Source: Streptomyces formicae (GTDB taxonomy: Bacteria; Actinomycetota; Actinomycetes; Streptomycetales; Streptomycetaceae). Taken from it: 64,000 bases of DNA. Positions 50,891 to 59,504 of the stretch are shown here, in pieces (the stretch's first letter is position 1; each line of letters opens with the position of its first letter). The notes beneath the pieces are model-generated. The model was not told the origin of the DNA. It searched no databases and saw only the letters and a list, made by a program, of their open reading frames with translations. The DNA is taken from NCBI RefSeq assembly GCF_002556545.1, contig NZ_CP022685.1:1178001-1242000 (forward strand), given 5' to 3'. Both the position numbers and the translations under genes were made by a program.

Positions 50891-51849
50891 GCGTTCTCAC
50901 TCCGGTTGGTCAGCTTGAAGAAGACGAAGGACAGCACGCCGACGGCGACGGCGAGGATCACCGACTGGGCCGCCGCGTAGTGGTAGTTGCCCGCCGCGAC
51001 CGCGGCCTGCGCGGACATGATCGGCGTGAACGTCGAGGAGATGGATCCGCTGGAGATGGGTTGCAGCACCGCCGGCTCGTTGAACAGCTGCGCGGAGCCG
51101 ATGATGGAGAACACCGCGGTGAGCACCAGTGAGCTGCGCACGGCCGGGATCTTGATGCTCCAGGCGATCCGCAGGGCGGACGCGCCGTCCATCCGCGCGG
51201 CCTCCAGGACCTCGCCGGGGATCGTCTGGAGCGCACTGTAGATGATGATCATGTTGTAGCCGGTCCAGCTCCACGTGACGATGTTCGCCACGGACCACAG
51301 GACCGAGCCGCTGGAGAAGAACGGGATCTGGATGCCGAGCGGTTCGAGCAGGTGGTTGATGGGGCTGGAGTCGGCGGAGTACATGAACGACCACACGAGC
51401 GCCGCGCTGACGCCGGGGATCGCGTAGGGCAGGAACGCGCCGAGGCGGAACAGGCCCTTGCCGCGCGCGGACTTGGAGTCGATGAGCAGCGCGAGCCCGA
51501 GGGCGACGCCCAGCATCAGGGGCACCTGGACGACGGCGAAGAGCCCGACCCGGCCGAGCCCGGCGAGGAAGTCGTGGTCGCCGAAGGCCTGCGCGAAGTT
51601 GTGCAGCGGGTCGAACTCCTCGGTGGGCGCGGCGAGTCCGAGCCCGGAGCGCTTGACGACGTAGAAGCTGCTCACCGTCGCGTACACGATGGGCGCGATG
51701 TACATCGCCGCGAAGAGGACCACGAAAGGGCCGCCGAAGAGCAGCAGCGTGCGCCTGCTGAGCGCCGTCTGACGCCGTCCGCGCCGCGCGGGCCCGGGGT
51801 TCTGGCACGGTGGCGCGGCGGGCTCCGCCGCGCTGAGTGTTGTCGTCAC
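50887..51849 (-). CDS. Sugar ABC importer permease, MalF type
   Basis: A 320-residue permease with a first transmembrane segment LFGGPFVVLFAAMYIAPIVY and the coupling motif EAARMDGASALRIAWSIKIP near residue 230. It is the second gene of a three-gene importer operon (binding protein, MalF, MalG) and follows a hairpin at 51882-51908 that may lower permease expression relative to the binding protein. Confidence 0.9.
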   Translation of the reverse strand: MTTTLSAAEPAAPPCQNPGPARRGRRQTALSRRTLLLFGGPFVVLFAAMYIAPIVYATVSSFYVVKRSGLGLAAPTEEFDPLHNFAQAFGDHDFLAGLGRVGLFAVVQVPLMLGVALGLALLIDSKSARGKGLFRLGAFLPYAIPGVSAALVWSFMYSADSSPINHLLEPLGIQIPFFSSGSVLWSVANIVTWSWTGYNMIIIYSALQTIPGEVLEAARMDGASALRIAWSIKIPAVRSSLVLTAVFSIIGSAQLFNEPAVLQPISSGSISSTFTPIMSAQAAVAAGNYHYAAAQSVILAVAVGVLSFVFFKLTNRSENA

Positions 51850-51881
51850 GAGCTCGCTTCCGGTTCGACGCCTGACGGACG

Positions 51882-51908
51882 GGCGGTCGGTCCTCAGGAC
51901 CGACCGCC
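51882..51908 (-). terminator. Intra-operon hairpin after the sugar-binding-protein gene
   Basis: GGCGGTCGGTCCT pairs with 51896-51908, 13-bp stem around a single base, in the 118-nt gap between binding-protein and permease genes. Such hairpins often protect or attenuate the binding-protein mRNA. Confidence 0.7.
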
Positions 51909-51967
51909 TCGGATGGCCGCGGGGTGCGGCCGCCGCAGGGTGCGCGGGCGGCCGCCGGACATGCGCC

Positions 51968-53269
51968 CTAGTCGGCCACCGTCAGGCCCTGGTTCTTGAG
52001 TTCACTCACCGTCTTGTCCTGGGTGCCGCGCAGCGCGTCCGCGATGGTTCCCTTTCCGGCCCATGCCTTGCTCAGCGCGTCGTCCAGGTCCGCGGACGTC
52101 TTGGTCATGACGGGGCCCCAGGTCCAGTCGGAGCTGACCTTCGGCGCCGCGGCGGCGAAGACGTCGTAGATCTTCTGGCCGCCGAAGTAGGGGTCCTTGG
52201 CCTTCAGTTGGGGCAGGTCGAGCAGGGCGGGCGCGGCCGGGTAGAGCGACGCCTTGTCGACCAGGCCGCCGTACGCCTTGCGGTCGGTGCTCAGCCAGTG
52301 GGCGAAGGTCCAGGCGGCCTCGGTGGACTCGCAGCCCTTGAGTACGGCGGTGGCAGAACCGCCCGCGTTGCCGACCGAGGTGTCACCGTCGGCCCACTGC
52401 GGCATGGGCGCCACGGCCCAGTCGCCCGAGCCGTCCTTCGCCCCGCCCTTGATGACTCCGGCCTGCCAGACGGCGCCGACGACGGTGGCGATGTTACCGC
52501 TGCCAAGACCGCTGTACCACGCCTGGTCGTACATGGGCGCCTTGCTGATCAGGCCGTCGTCGGCGAGGCCCTGCCAGTAGTCGGCGACCTTCTTGCCCTT
52601 GGCGGACGCGAGGTCGACCTGCCAGGCGTCGCCCTTGATCCCGAACCAGCTGGCGCCCGCCTGCCAGGACAGGCCCGCGTAGTCGTAGTTCAGATAGGGC
52701 GAGGAGATGTAGCGCTTGGGGTCGGACGCGTGGATCTTCTTGGCCTGCTTCGCGTACTCGTCCCAGGTCTTCGGGGCCTTCAGGTCCAGCTCGTCGTAGA
52801 CCTTCTTGTTGTAGAAGAGGGCCATCGGTCCGGTGTCGACGGGGGCTCCGTAGACGGCGCCGCCCAGCGAGACCGAGTTCCATGCCGCCTTCTGGAAGTC
52901 GCCCTTGTCCCCTTCGGCGTACTTGGCGACGTCCTGGAGGGCTCCTTGCGCGGCGAAGCTCGGCAGCGTCTCGTAGCCGACCTGGGCCAGGCACGGCGCG
53001 TTGTCGGCCTGCACCGCGTTGAGCATCTTCTGGTAGCCGCCCTTGGCGCCGGGCTGCACCTCCTGGTACTCGACCTTGATGTCGGGGTGCGCCTTGTTGA
53101 ACGCCTTGACCGCGTCCGCGTACCCCGGCGACCAGCCCCAGAACTTCATGGTGGCGGACCCGCCGCCACCGCCCGCCGAGTCCGCATCGGACGACGAGCA
53201 TCCGCTGAGCACCAACGTCAGTGCGAGCGCTCCGACGACTCCCGCCGTACGCAGACGCGTCTTCTGCAC
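51968..53269 (-). CDS. Sugar ABC importer substrate-binding lipoprotein (family 1)
   Basis: A 433-residue lipoprotein with lipobox LSGC (Cys 24) and an SBP family 1 body: TMKFWGWSPGYADAVKAFNK near the N-terminus and VDTGPMALFYNKKVYDELDL near residue 145 are typical of CUT1-type sugar-binding proteins. The GTG at 53269 is preceded by AAGGAGGGGCC, a strong site. It is divergent from the LacI gene, which is the likely regulator. The ligand sugar is unknown. Confidence 0.9.
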   Translation of the reverse strand: MQKTRLRTAGVVGALALTLVLSGCSSSDADSAGGGGGSATMKFWGWSPGYADAVKAFNKAHPDIKVEYQEVQPGAKGGYQKMLNAVQADNAPCLAQVGYETLPSFAAQGALQDVAKYAEGDKGDFQKAAWNSVSLGGAVYGAPVDTGPMALFYNKKVYDELDLKAPKTWDEYAKQAKKIHASDPKRYISSPYLNYDYAGLSWQAGASWFGIKGDAWQVDLASAKGKKVADYWQGLADDGLISKAPMYDQAWYSGLGSGNIATVVGAVWQAGVIKGGAKDGSGDWAVAPMPQWADGDTSVGNAGGSATAVLKGCESTEAAWTFAHWLSTDRKAYGGLVDKASLYPAAPALLDLPQLKAKDPYFGGQKIYDVFAAAAPKVSSDWTWGPVMTKTSADLDDALSKAWAGKGTIADALRGTQDKTVSELKNQGLTVAD

Positions 53270-53397
53270 GGCCCCTCCTTGTGTACGTGGGCAGGGATCA
53301 GACCCGGACACACAAGGCGGGGCCTGCTGTGAGATCGGTGTGCCGCGAGCCGCACGAGGCGTCGTTCCCGGCACCGATGGCCGGAACTATGGCAGAG

Positions 53398-53417
53398 AAT
53401 GTTATCGATGCCAATAC
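53398..53417. promoter_or_regulatory. Candidate LacI operator
   Basis: AATGTTATCGATGCCAATAC, an imperfect palindrome with a central CG, between the sugar-importer and LacI genes. About half of the arm positions pair, so it is a weak call supported by position. Confidence 0.35.
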
Positions 53418-53476
53418 CTTCATCGCATGCCTCTCTCACCCCACTGGGAGGGGCATGGGGCCGGTATCATCCGCCG

Positions 53477-53528
53477 CACGGACCGGCGACACGGACCGGC
53501 GACACGGACCGGCGACACGGACCGGAGA
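53477..53528 (+). repeat. 13-bp tandem repeat, four copies
   Basis: CACGGACCGGCGA repeated at 53477, 53490, 53503 and 53516, the last with one change (CACGGACCGGAGA). It lies 22 bp upstream of the LacI start, within its probable leader. Confidence 0.85.
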
Positions 53529-53549
53529 GAAGGGACCGAGAGAGGGCGC

Positions 53550-54602
53550 ATGCGGACAGCGAACGGTGAAGAGGACAACGGACGACCGCCCGGCATGGCC
53601 GATGTGGCCCGGGTCGCGGGCGTCTCCGCGCAGACGGTCTCGCGCGCCCTCTCCGACCATCCCAACGTCCGCGAGGAGACCCGCGCCAAGGTGCTCGCCG
53701 CCGTGGAGCGGCTCGGCTACCGCAAGAACAGCGCGGCCCGGATCCTGTCGTCGGGCCGCAGCAGGACGATCGGCGTGGTCACGCTGCAGACGACGTTCTA
53801 CTCCCGCCTGACCTTCACCTTCGGCGTGGAGAGCGCGGCGTACGAGGCGGGCTACTCGGTCTCCACGGCGTCGACGGCGTCGCTCGACACCTCGGCCGTC
53901 GAGGCGGCCCTGTCCCGGCTCGCCGATCAGCGCGTCGAGGGCATCATCCTCGCCATCCCGCTCATCCATGTGAGCCCCCGCATCGAGCAGTTGACGGACT
54001 CCCTGCCCACGGTGACCGTCGACGGCTCGCGCACGGCGGCCTCCGAGGTCGTCGCGGTGGACCAGGTGCGGGCCGCCGAGCTGGCGACCCGCCACCTCCT
54101 CGACCTCGGACACGAGACCGTCTGGCACGTCTCGGGCCCCGGCGAGTGGCTCGACGCGGCGAGCAGGATGCGGGGCTGGCGGCAGACCCTGGAGGCCGAG
54201 GGCCGGATGGTCCCGCCCGTCCTGGAGGGCGACTGGTCCCCCTCGTCCGGCTACCGCAACGGCCTGCTCCTCGGCCGCATCCCCGAGGTGACCGCCGTGT
54301 TCGCCGCGAGCGACGAGATGGCGTTCGGCGTGATCCGCGCGCTGCACGAACTGGGCCGACGTGTGCCCCAGGACATCTCCGTGGTGGGCGTCGACGACAT
54401 CGAGCTCGCCGAGTACTGCTCCCCGTCGCTGACGACCGTGGCGCAGCCCTTCACGGAGATGGGCGCGCTGGCCTTCGGCCATCTCCTGCGGCTCATCGAC
54501 AACCCGCGGGCGGAACCCGAACCGGCCTCCGTCCAGCCGAAGTTGATCGTCCGCACGAGCACGGCGGCGGCCGCGGGGGCGGCGGACCCGGGTCCGGGCT
54601 GA
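53550..54602 (+). CDS. LacI family transcriptional regulator
   Basis: A 350-residue repressor with the LacI helix-turn-helix at residues 16-35 (MADVARVAGVSAQTVSRALS) and a periplasmic-binding-type sugar domain from about residue 75 (RTIGVVTLQTTFYSRLTF). The C-terminal EVTAVFAASDEMAFGVIRAL and DISVVGVDDIELAEYC are typical. It is divergent from the sugar-importer operon and presumably controls it. The ATG at 53550 follows GAGAGGG and a set of 13-bp tandem repeats. Confidence 0.88.
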   Translation: MRTANGEEDNGRPPGMADVARVAGVSAQTVSRALSDHPNVREETRAKVLAAVERLGYRKNSAARILSSGRSRTIGVVTLQTTFYSRLTFTFGVESAAYEAGYSVSTASTASLDTSAVEAALSRLADQRVEGIILAIPLIHVSPRIEQLTDSLPTVTVDGSRTAASEVVAVDQVRAAELATRHLLDLGHETVWHVSGPGEWLDAASRMRGWRQTLEAEGRMVPPVLEGDWSPSSGYRNGLLLGRIPEVTAVFAASDEMAFGVIRALHELGRRVPQDISVVGVDDIELAEYCSPSLTTVAQPFTEMGALAFGHLLRLIDNPRAEPEPASVQPKLIVRTSTAAAAGAADPGPG

Positions 54603-54672
54603 CCCACGGGCCGGGCCCTACCGCCCGCCGATCACCCCCAACGCGCGAGAGCATCGGCTCCGTCGGCTCCGC

Positions 54673-54686
54673 GGGGGGGGGGGGGG
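54673..54686 (+). repeat. G14 homopolymer
   Basis: Fourteen consecutive G in the 379-nt gene-free stretch between the LacI gene and the next gene (54603-54981). It is either a variable tract or an assembly/sequencing error. A promoter-like TTATGGGTACATG lies at 54820-54832. I see nothing else in the stretch. Confidence 0.85.
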
Positions 54687-54981
54687 CAGCCAGGCCATCT
54701 CGGGGCCCCGGCTCGAACACCGGTGAGGCGTCCGACAGGCGGGGCAGCGGCAGTTCGTGCCCGTCCCCTCCTGGCCTCGCGTCCGCGGCTCCTCCGGGCC
54801 GCGCCGACAGACACCAATGTTATGGGTACATGACAGCTAGGCGTGGGGCGTGCGGGGTCGTACGTTGCTTGGCGGGCGACGGACGACGCGGCTCCTCCCG
54901 TCACTTGGCGGACGAGCGGCGCGCAGGTCCGCCCGTCGCTCGCCGTACCCCCCACGCGATCGCTTCGAGAAGGAGTTTCTC

Positions 54982-55944
54982 GTGAGCCGTAGACTCTCCG
55001 CCCGCTTACTGACCGCATGCCTGGTCCTGGCCCTCGGGTCGGGCACCGCGGTCGCCGCCGGTCCGGCACCGGGTTCCCCTTCCGGGGTCACCGGTCAGAG
55101 CCGCGTCCCCGATCCGTACTGCTACGACGAGCCGTCCCGGCCGGACGCCGATCTGACCGACCTCAAGGCCGGGTTCACCTCCTCGAACTGGATGCGGACC
55201 CTCCAGGCCATGTACAAGCGGCGCTGGCCCAGCGGGGAGGCACTGGCGATCGCCCAGGCCAACGACAGGTACTGGGACCAGTTCGTGGACAAGCGGAGCT
55301 TCGACGGGTTCGCCGAGTCGATGATGGTGGCGATCCACGAGGAGACCCACATGTGGGACCTCGATCCGTCCCGCACCGACTGGGACGTCCACATCGCCGC
55401 CTGGATCAACGGCGGTCAGCAGGCGCTCGCGGTGCCGCTGCACGGCGGCTTCCCCCGCAAGGAGATCCTGCCGCTGATCAAGGACAGGCTGAGCTCCTCG
55501 ATGGACGACATCTATCTGCGGGACAGCACCCAGGGGTCGTACCGACTGCAGGGAGTGCTGGCCGAGCAGAACGCCGGGCTGACCGGACTGCCCTCGGTCA
55601 CCGTGCTCCAGGAGTTCATCAAGGGAGTCGGCGCGAGCAACGCCCGCGACATCGCCGCCACCAACCTGCGGTACCTGCTGCTCTACCTGCGCGTCGCCAA
55701 GGACAAGCACCCCGCCTACTGGGCCCAGATCAAGGCCGAGCCCAAACTGCGCGACCTGGTGCTCACCCAATTCCTGCGTACGGCCTACTGGTTGGAGAAG
55801 TCCGCGCCCTACACCGGCAAACTGGGCAGCAAGGACGCCGACAAGATCACCGCGACCAACTACGCCCCGGAGAACATCGCCGTCCTGGAGGAGTTCACCG
55901 GCCGTAAGGTCCGCCTGGACGCACAGAAGAACTGCACCGCCTGA
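54982..55944 (+). CDS. Secreted protein with HExxH motif (putative zincin), function unknown
   Basis: A 320-residue protein with a signal sequence (ARLLTACLVLALGSGTAVAA). I do not recognise its family. The segment MMVAIHEETHMWDLDP contains HEETH at residues 119-123, the short zinc motif of many peptidases, but a third ligand cannot be named with confidence. It has Cys 47 and a Cys three residues from the C-terminus that may form a disulfide. The GTG at 54982 follows AGAAGGAG. The rest is alpha-helical by composition. Alternative: a structural secreted protein. Confidence 0.7.
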   Translation: MSRRLSARLLTACLVLALGSGTAVAAGPAPGSPSGVTGQSRVPDPYCYDEPSRPDADLTDLKAGFTSSNWMRTLQAMYKRRWPSGEALAIAQANDRYWDQFVDKRSFDGFAESMMVAIHEETHMWDLDPSRTDWDVHIAAWINGGQQALAVPLHGGFPRKEILPLIKDRLSSSMDDIYLRDSTQGSYRLQGVLAEQNAGLTGLPSVTVLQEFIKGVGASNARDIAATNLRYLLLYLRVAKDKHPAYWAQIKAEPKLRDLVLTQFLRTAYWLEKSAPYTGKLGSKDADKITATNYAPENIAVLEEFTGRKVRLDAQKNCTA

Positions 55945-55950
55945 GCACCC

Positions 55951-55990
55951 GACCGGCGCCCGCCCCCTCGCCCCGGGACGGGCGCCGGTC
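55951..55990. terminator. Bidirectional terminator
   Basis: Perfect 12-bp stem GACCGGCGCCCG (55951-55962) with 55979-55990, 16-nt loop, between the convergent zincin-like and anti-sigma-type genes. Confidence 0.78.
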
Positions 55991-56410
55991 TCACCCCGCC
56001 AGAACCGCTCTCACCGTCTTGCCGCCGCGGGGCGTGCCCACGACCTCCAGGCGCTGGGCGAGCTGGCGCACCATCGCGAGGCCGCGGCCGCTCTCCCGCG
56101 TGACGTTGGGACGACGGACCTTGGGGTGGACGGGGCTCGCGTCGTACACCTCGACGGTCACCCGGTCACCCGCCACCTCCACGCGCAGACGGCAGCCGCC
56201 CCGGGCGTGCTGGACGGCGTTGGCGACGAGTTCGGACACGATGAGCGTGACGTCGTCCATCCGCTCCGCGGTCACCTCGCACGTGCGCCGATGGGACCTG
56301 GCGAGGAACGCCGAGGTCAACTTGCGCGCCCGGCCCGCCGATGCGGGCTCCTGGGGCAGCGCGTACTCCACACATGCGGTAAGCCGATGGGCGCGCCCGT
56401 GCGCACGCAT
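55991..56410 (-). CDS. Anti-sigma-factor-type ATP-binding protein (HATPase)
   Basis: A 139-residue single-domain GHKL ATPase of the RsbW/SpoIIAB-like group found in many copies in Streptomyces. Visible are the N box SELVANAVQHA and the glycine-rich GRGLAMVRQLAQRLEV region. Such proteins may bind sigma factors or anti-anti-sigma factors; the partner is unknown and no sigma gene is adjacent. Confidence 0.85.
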   Translation of the reverse strand: MRAHGRAHRLTACVEYALPQEPASAGRARKLTSAFLARSHRRTCEVTAERMDDVTLIVSELVANAVQHARGGCRLRVEVAGDRVTVEVYDASPVHPKVRRPNVTRESGRGLAMVRQLAQRLEVVGTPRGGKTVRAVLAG

Positions 56411-56591
56411 GACAGCTCACATCCCCTCCCTGGGACAACCGGCGAACATGCGGTTCGTGCTCCGCCGCCGGGGCCGCGATCTGTCTTGCGCGGCCGTTCC
56501 TGTCCCACGGTGATTCCCCCCTCGGGTGATCGCCAACCGACCCGTCGGCGTACGTGTACGGGCTCACCGTTCCCTGGCAGCATGCGGGTCC

Positions 56592-57767
56592 ATGACAAAG
56601 ACACCGCGTCCGTACAAGGACTATCAGGACGAGATCTACCTCGACGGGCTGCGTGGGGTCGTGCCGCCGTTCCCCATGACATATGCGGGGCTTGAGGACC
56701 GCGCCAGGGCCGCGCTGCCTCCCTCGGTGGTGTCGTACGTGGCGGGCGGCGCGGGGGACGAGCGGACGCAGGAGGCCAACGTCACCGCGTTCGAGCGCTG
56801 GGGCCTGATGCCGCGCATGTTCGTGGGTGCGAACCGCCGCGACCTGTCCGTCGACCTGTTCGGACTGACGCTGCCCTCGCCGCTGTTCATGGCTCCCATC
56901 GGTGTCCTCGGCATCTGCGCGCAGGACGGCCACGGCGATCTCGCGACCGCGCGCGCCGCCGCGCGGACCGGGGTGCCGATGATCGCCTCGACGCTGTCCG
57001 CCGACCCCCTGGAGGCGGTGGCGGCAGAGTTCGGCGAGACGCCCGGCTTCTTCCAGCTGTACACGCCGACGGACCGGGAGCTCGCCGAGAGCCTGGTGCG
57101 GCGCGCGGAGAAGTCCGGGTTCAAGGCGATCGTCGTCACCATGGACACCTGGGTCACCGGGTGGCGGCCGCGCGACCTGAGCACCGCCAACTTTCCCCAG
57201 CTGCGCGGGCACTGCCTGGCCAACTACTTCAGCGACCCGGTCTTCCGCTCCCGGCTCGCGACCGCCCCCGAGCAGGATCCGCAGTCCGCGATCCTCACGT
57301 GGGTGCGGCTCTTCGGCAACCCGCTCACCTGGGACGACCTGCCGTGGCTGCGCTCGCTCACCTCGCTGCCGCTGATCGTGAAGGGCCTGTGCCACCCCGA
57401 GGACGTGCGCCGCGCCAGGGACGGCGGGGTGGACGGCGTCTACTGCTCCAACCACGGAGGGCGCCAGGCCAACGGCGGTCTGCCCGCGCTCGACGTACTG
57501 CCCGATGTCGTGGCGGCCGCCGACGGTCTGCCCGTCCTGTTCGACTCGGGGGTGCGCAGCGGCGCGGACGTGGTCAAGGCCGTCGCGCTCGGCGCCACCG
57601 CCGTCGGCGTGGGCCGCCCTTACGCGTACGGACTCGGCATCGGCGGGGTCGACGGCGTCACGCACGTCCTGCGCTCGCTGCTCGCCGAGGCCGATCTGCT
57701 CATGGCCGTCGACGGCTACCCGACCCTCGCGGATCTCACGCCCGACGCGCTGCGGCGGGTGCTCTGA
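56592..57767 (+). CDS. FMN-dependent alpha-hydroxy-acid oxidase (lactate 2-monooxygenase-like)
   Basis: A 391-residue FMN enzyme of the (S)-2-hydroxy-acid oxidase family. It starts with [20 protein letters not shown], has the flavin-phosphate region and the catalytic His 288 and Arg 291 in [10 protein letters not shown], and ends with the FMN-binding [20 protein letters not shown]. The overall wording matches lactate 2-monooxygenases (which make acetate and CO2 from lactate) more than glycolate oxidase. The exact substrate is not certain. The ATG at 56592 was chosen by family N-terminus. Confidence 0.85.
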   Translation: MTKTPRPYKDYQDEIYLDGLRGVVPPFPMTYAGLEDRARAALPPSVVSYVAGGAGDERTQEANVTAFERWGLMPRMFVGANRRDLSVDLFGLTLPSPLFMAPIGVLGICAQDGHGDLATARAAARTGVPMIASTLSADPLEAVAAEFGETPGFFQLYTPTDRELAESLVRRAEKSGFKAIVVTMDTWVTGWRPRDLSTANFPQLRGHCLANYFSDPVFRSRLATAPEQDPQSAILTWVRLFGNPLTWDDLPWLRSLTSLPLIVKGLCHPEDVRRARDGGVDGVYCSNHGGRQANGGLPALDVLPDVVAAADGLPVLFDSGVRSGADVVKAVALGATAVGVGRPYAYGLGIGGVDGVTHVLRSLLAEADLLMAVDGYPTLADLTPDALRRVL

Positions 57768-57801
57768 CGCGATCCCCCGACCCACTCGACTAGACACCTT
57801 C

Positions 57802-57838
57802 AAGTTTCATGTGAGACATTTATGTCTCATTCGAACTT
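57802..57838. promoter_or_regulatory. TetR-like operator upstream of the DHA2 exporter
   Basis: A perfect 18-bp core TGAGACAT-TT-ATGTCTCA at 57812-57829, within a 37-nt imperfect palindrome bounded by AAGTT and AACTT. It lies 13 bp upstream of the exporter start. The usual adjacent TetR gene is absent here. Confidence 0.7.
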
Positions 57839-57851
57839 GGAGTGTTACGCC

Positions 57852-59372
57852 ATGACCCCGCAGCGTGATCCACGGCGCTGGGCCGTCCTCGCGATCCTGT
57901 CCGGCAGCCTGCTGCTGATCGCCATGGACACCACGATCCTGAACGTCGCCTTCCCCTCCCTGGTCGCCGATCTGCGGCCCAGCTCCGTGCAGCAGCTGTG
58001 GATCATCGACATCTACGCCCTGGTCCTCTCGGGACTGCTCGTCACCGCGGGCGCCCTCGGTGACCGGTGGGGCCGCAAGCGGCTGCTCCTGATCGGCTTC
58101 GGGATCTTCGCGTTCGCCTCCCTGCTCGCCGTCTTCGCGACGGCCGCCTGGCAGGTCATCGCCGCCCGCGCGCTGCTCGGCGCCGGTGGCGCCGCGATCA
58201 TGCCCGCCACCCTGTCGATCCTGCGGAAGGTCTTCACCGACGCCCGCGAGCGCGCCTTCGCGTACGCCGTGTGGTCCGCCGTCATCGGTGGCGGCATGGC
58301 GCTCGGCCCGGTCGTGGGCGGGTTGCTGGTCCAGCACGACGGCTGGCACTCCGCGTTCCTGATCAACATCCCGGTCGCGCTGCTGGTCATCGCGCTCGGC
58401 CTGTGGATCCTGCCCGAGTCCCACCAGCCGCGCGAGGGCCGCTGGGACTGGTGGGGCGTCGGTCAGTCCGTGGTCGGCATGCTCGCCCTCGCGGGCGGCA
58501 TCAAGCAGCTCGGCAAGGGCGGTCCCGCCGACCCGACGGCCTGGGTGCTGCTCGTCGTGGCCGCGGTGACGCTCACCGTCTTCGTCCGCCGTCAGCTGCG
58601 CCTGGAACATCCGCTCCTCCAGGTCCGTCTCTTCGCCTCGCGGCCGTTCTCCATCGCCGCCGCCTCGATCTTCCTCGGCATGATCGCGCTGGGGTCCGCG
58701 CTGTTCCTCATCACGCAGTGGTTCCAGTACGGACAGGGCTACACCCCGCTGGAGGCGGGCATCAGGCTGCTGCCCGCGCCGCTCGGCCTGGTCATCACCT
58801 CGCTGATCACGCCCGCCCTCATGCACCGGCTGCCGATCCGCCACGTGATGGGCGGCGGTCTGCTCCTGATGACGGGGGGGCTCGCCCTGCCGTGGCTGCT
58901 CCAGCTGTCGGGGCCGCTCGGCTACGGCGAGGTCGCCGTCGCGCTCGCCGTGCTCGGCTTCGGCGTCGGCATCGCGACGACCGCCGCGTCGGTGACGCTG
59001 ATGGCGTCCACCCCGGCACACCACGTCAGCGGCGCCGCGGCCGTCGAGGAGACCTGCTACGAACTCGGCGCCGCCATGGGCGTGGCCGTCCTCGGCTCCA
59101 TCGCCACCGCGCTGTACCGCGTGAACCTGCCCGACCTGGGCCTCACGTCCGACACCGCGGCGGCCGTGAGCGACTCGGTCGGCGAGGCCGCGCGGGTGGC
59201 GGGCGAGCTCACAGGACCGGCGGGCGCCGCCCTCCTCGCCCGGGCCGGTGAGGCGTTCACCTCCGGGATGACGCCGACGTTCCTGATGGCGGCCGCGCTG
59301 CCGCTGGCGGCCGCGGCGCTGACCTGGGCGAGGATTCCGAAGAACCTCCGCCCGACGGAGAACGCCCACTGA
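57852..59372 (+). CDS. MFS drug exporter, DHA2 (14 TM) type
   Basis: A 506-residue major-facilitator protein with 14 transmembrane helices, as in EmrB/QacA. Motif A-like GDRWGRKRLLLIGF follows the second helix; LGAGGAAIMPATLSILRKVF and the motif C region GGGMALGPVVGGLL are visible. It should export drugs or metabolites with protons; the substrate is unknown. The start ATG at 57852 has TGGAG nine bases before it; an ATG at 57822 lies inside the operator and is unlikely. Confidence 0.9.
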   Translation: MTPQRDPRRWAVLAILSGSLLLIAMDTTILNVAFPSLVADLRPSSVQQLWIIDIYALVLSGLLVTAGALGDRWGRKRLLLIGFGIFAFASLLAVFATAAWQVIAARALLGAGGAAIMPATLSILRKVFTDARERAFAYAVWSAVIGGGMALGPVVGGLLVQHDGWHSAFLINIPVALLVIALGLWILPESHQPREGRWDWWGVGQSVVGMLALAGGIKQLGKGGPADPTAWVLLVVAAVTLTVFVRRQLRLEHPLLQVRLFASRPFSIAAASIFLGMIALGSALFLITQWFQYGQGYTPLEAGIRLLPAPLGLVITSLITPALMHRLPIRHVMGGGLLLMTGGLALPWLLQLSGPLGYGEVAVALAVLGFGVGIATTAASVTLMASTPAHHVSGAAAVEETCYELGAAMGVAVLGSIATALYRVNLPDLGLTSDTAAAVSDSVGEAARVAGELTGPAGAALLARAGEAFTSGMTPTFLMAAALPLAAAALTWARIPKNLRPTENAH

Positions 59373-59439
59373 CGGGCGTTCGACAACGGCACTCCCAACT
59401 GGCAACATCCGCCCCGCACTTCACGCCTATCATCTGTTC

Positions 59440-59470
59440 GACCCCGGGCCACCAGTGGTGGCCCGGGGTC
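59440..59470 (+). terminator. Terminator after the MFS gene
   Basis: Perfect 15-bp stem GACCCCGGGCCACCA with 59456-59470 around a single base, 68 nt after the MFS stop. Confidence 0.8.
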
Positions 59471-59504
59471 AGCACGTGTTCCACAGCGAGAGGACAACGG
59501 GGAA

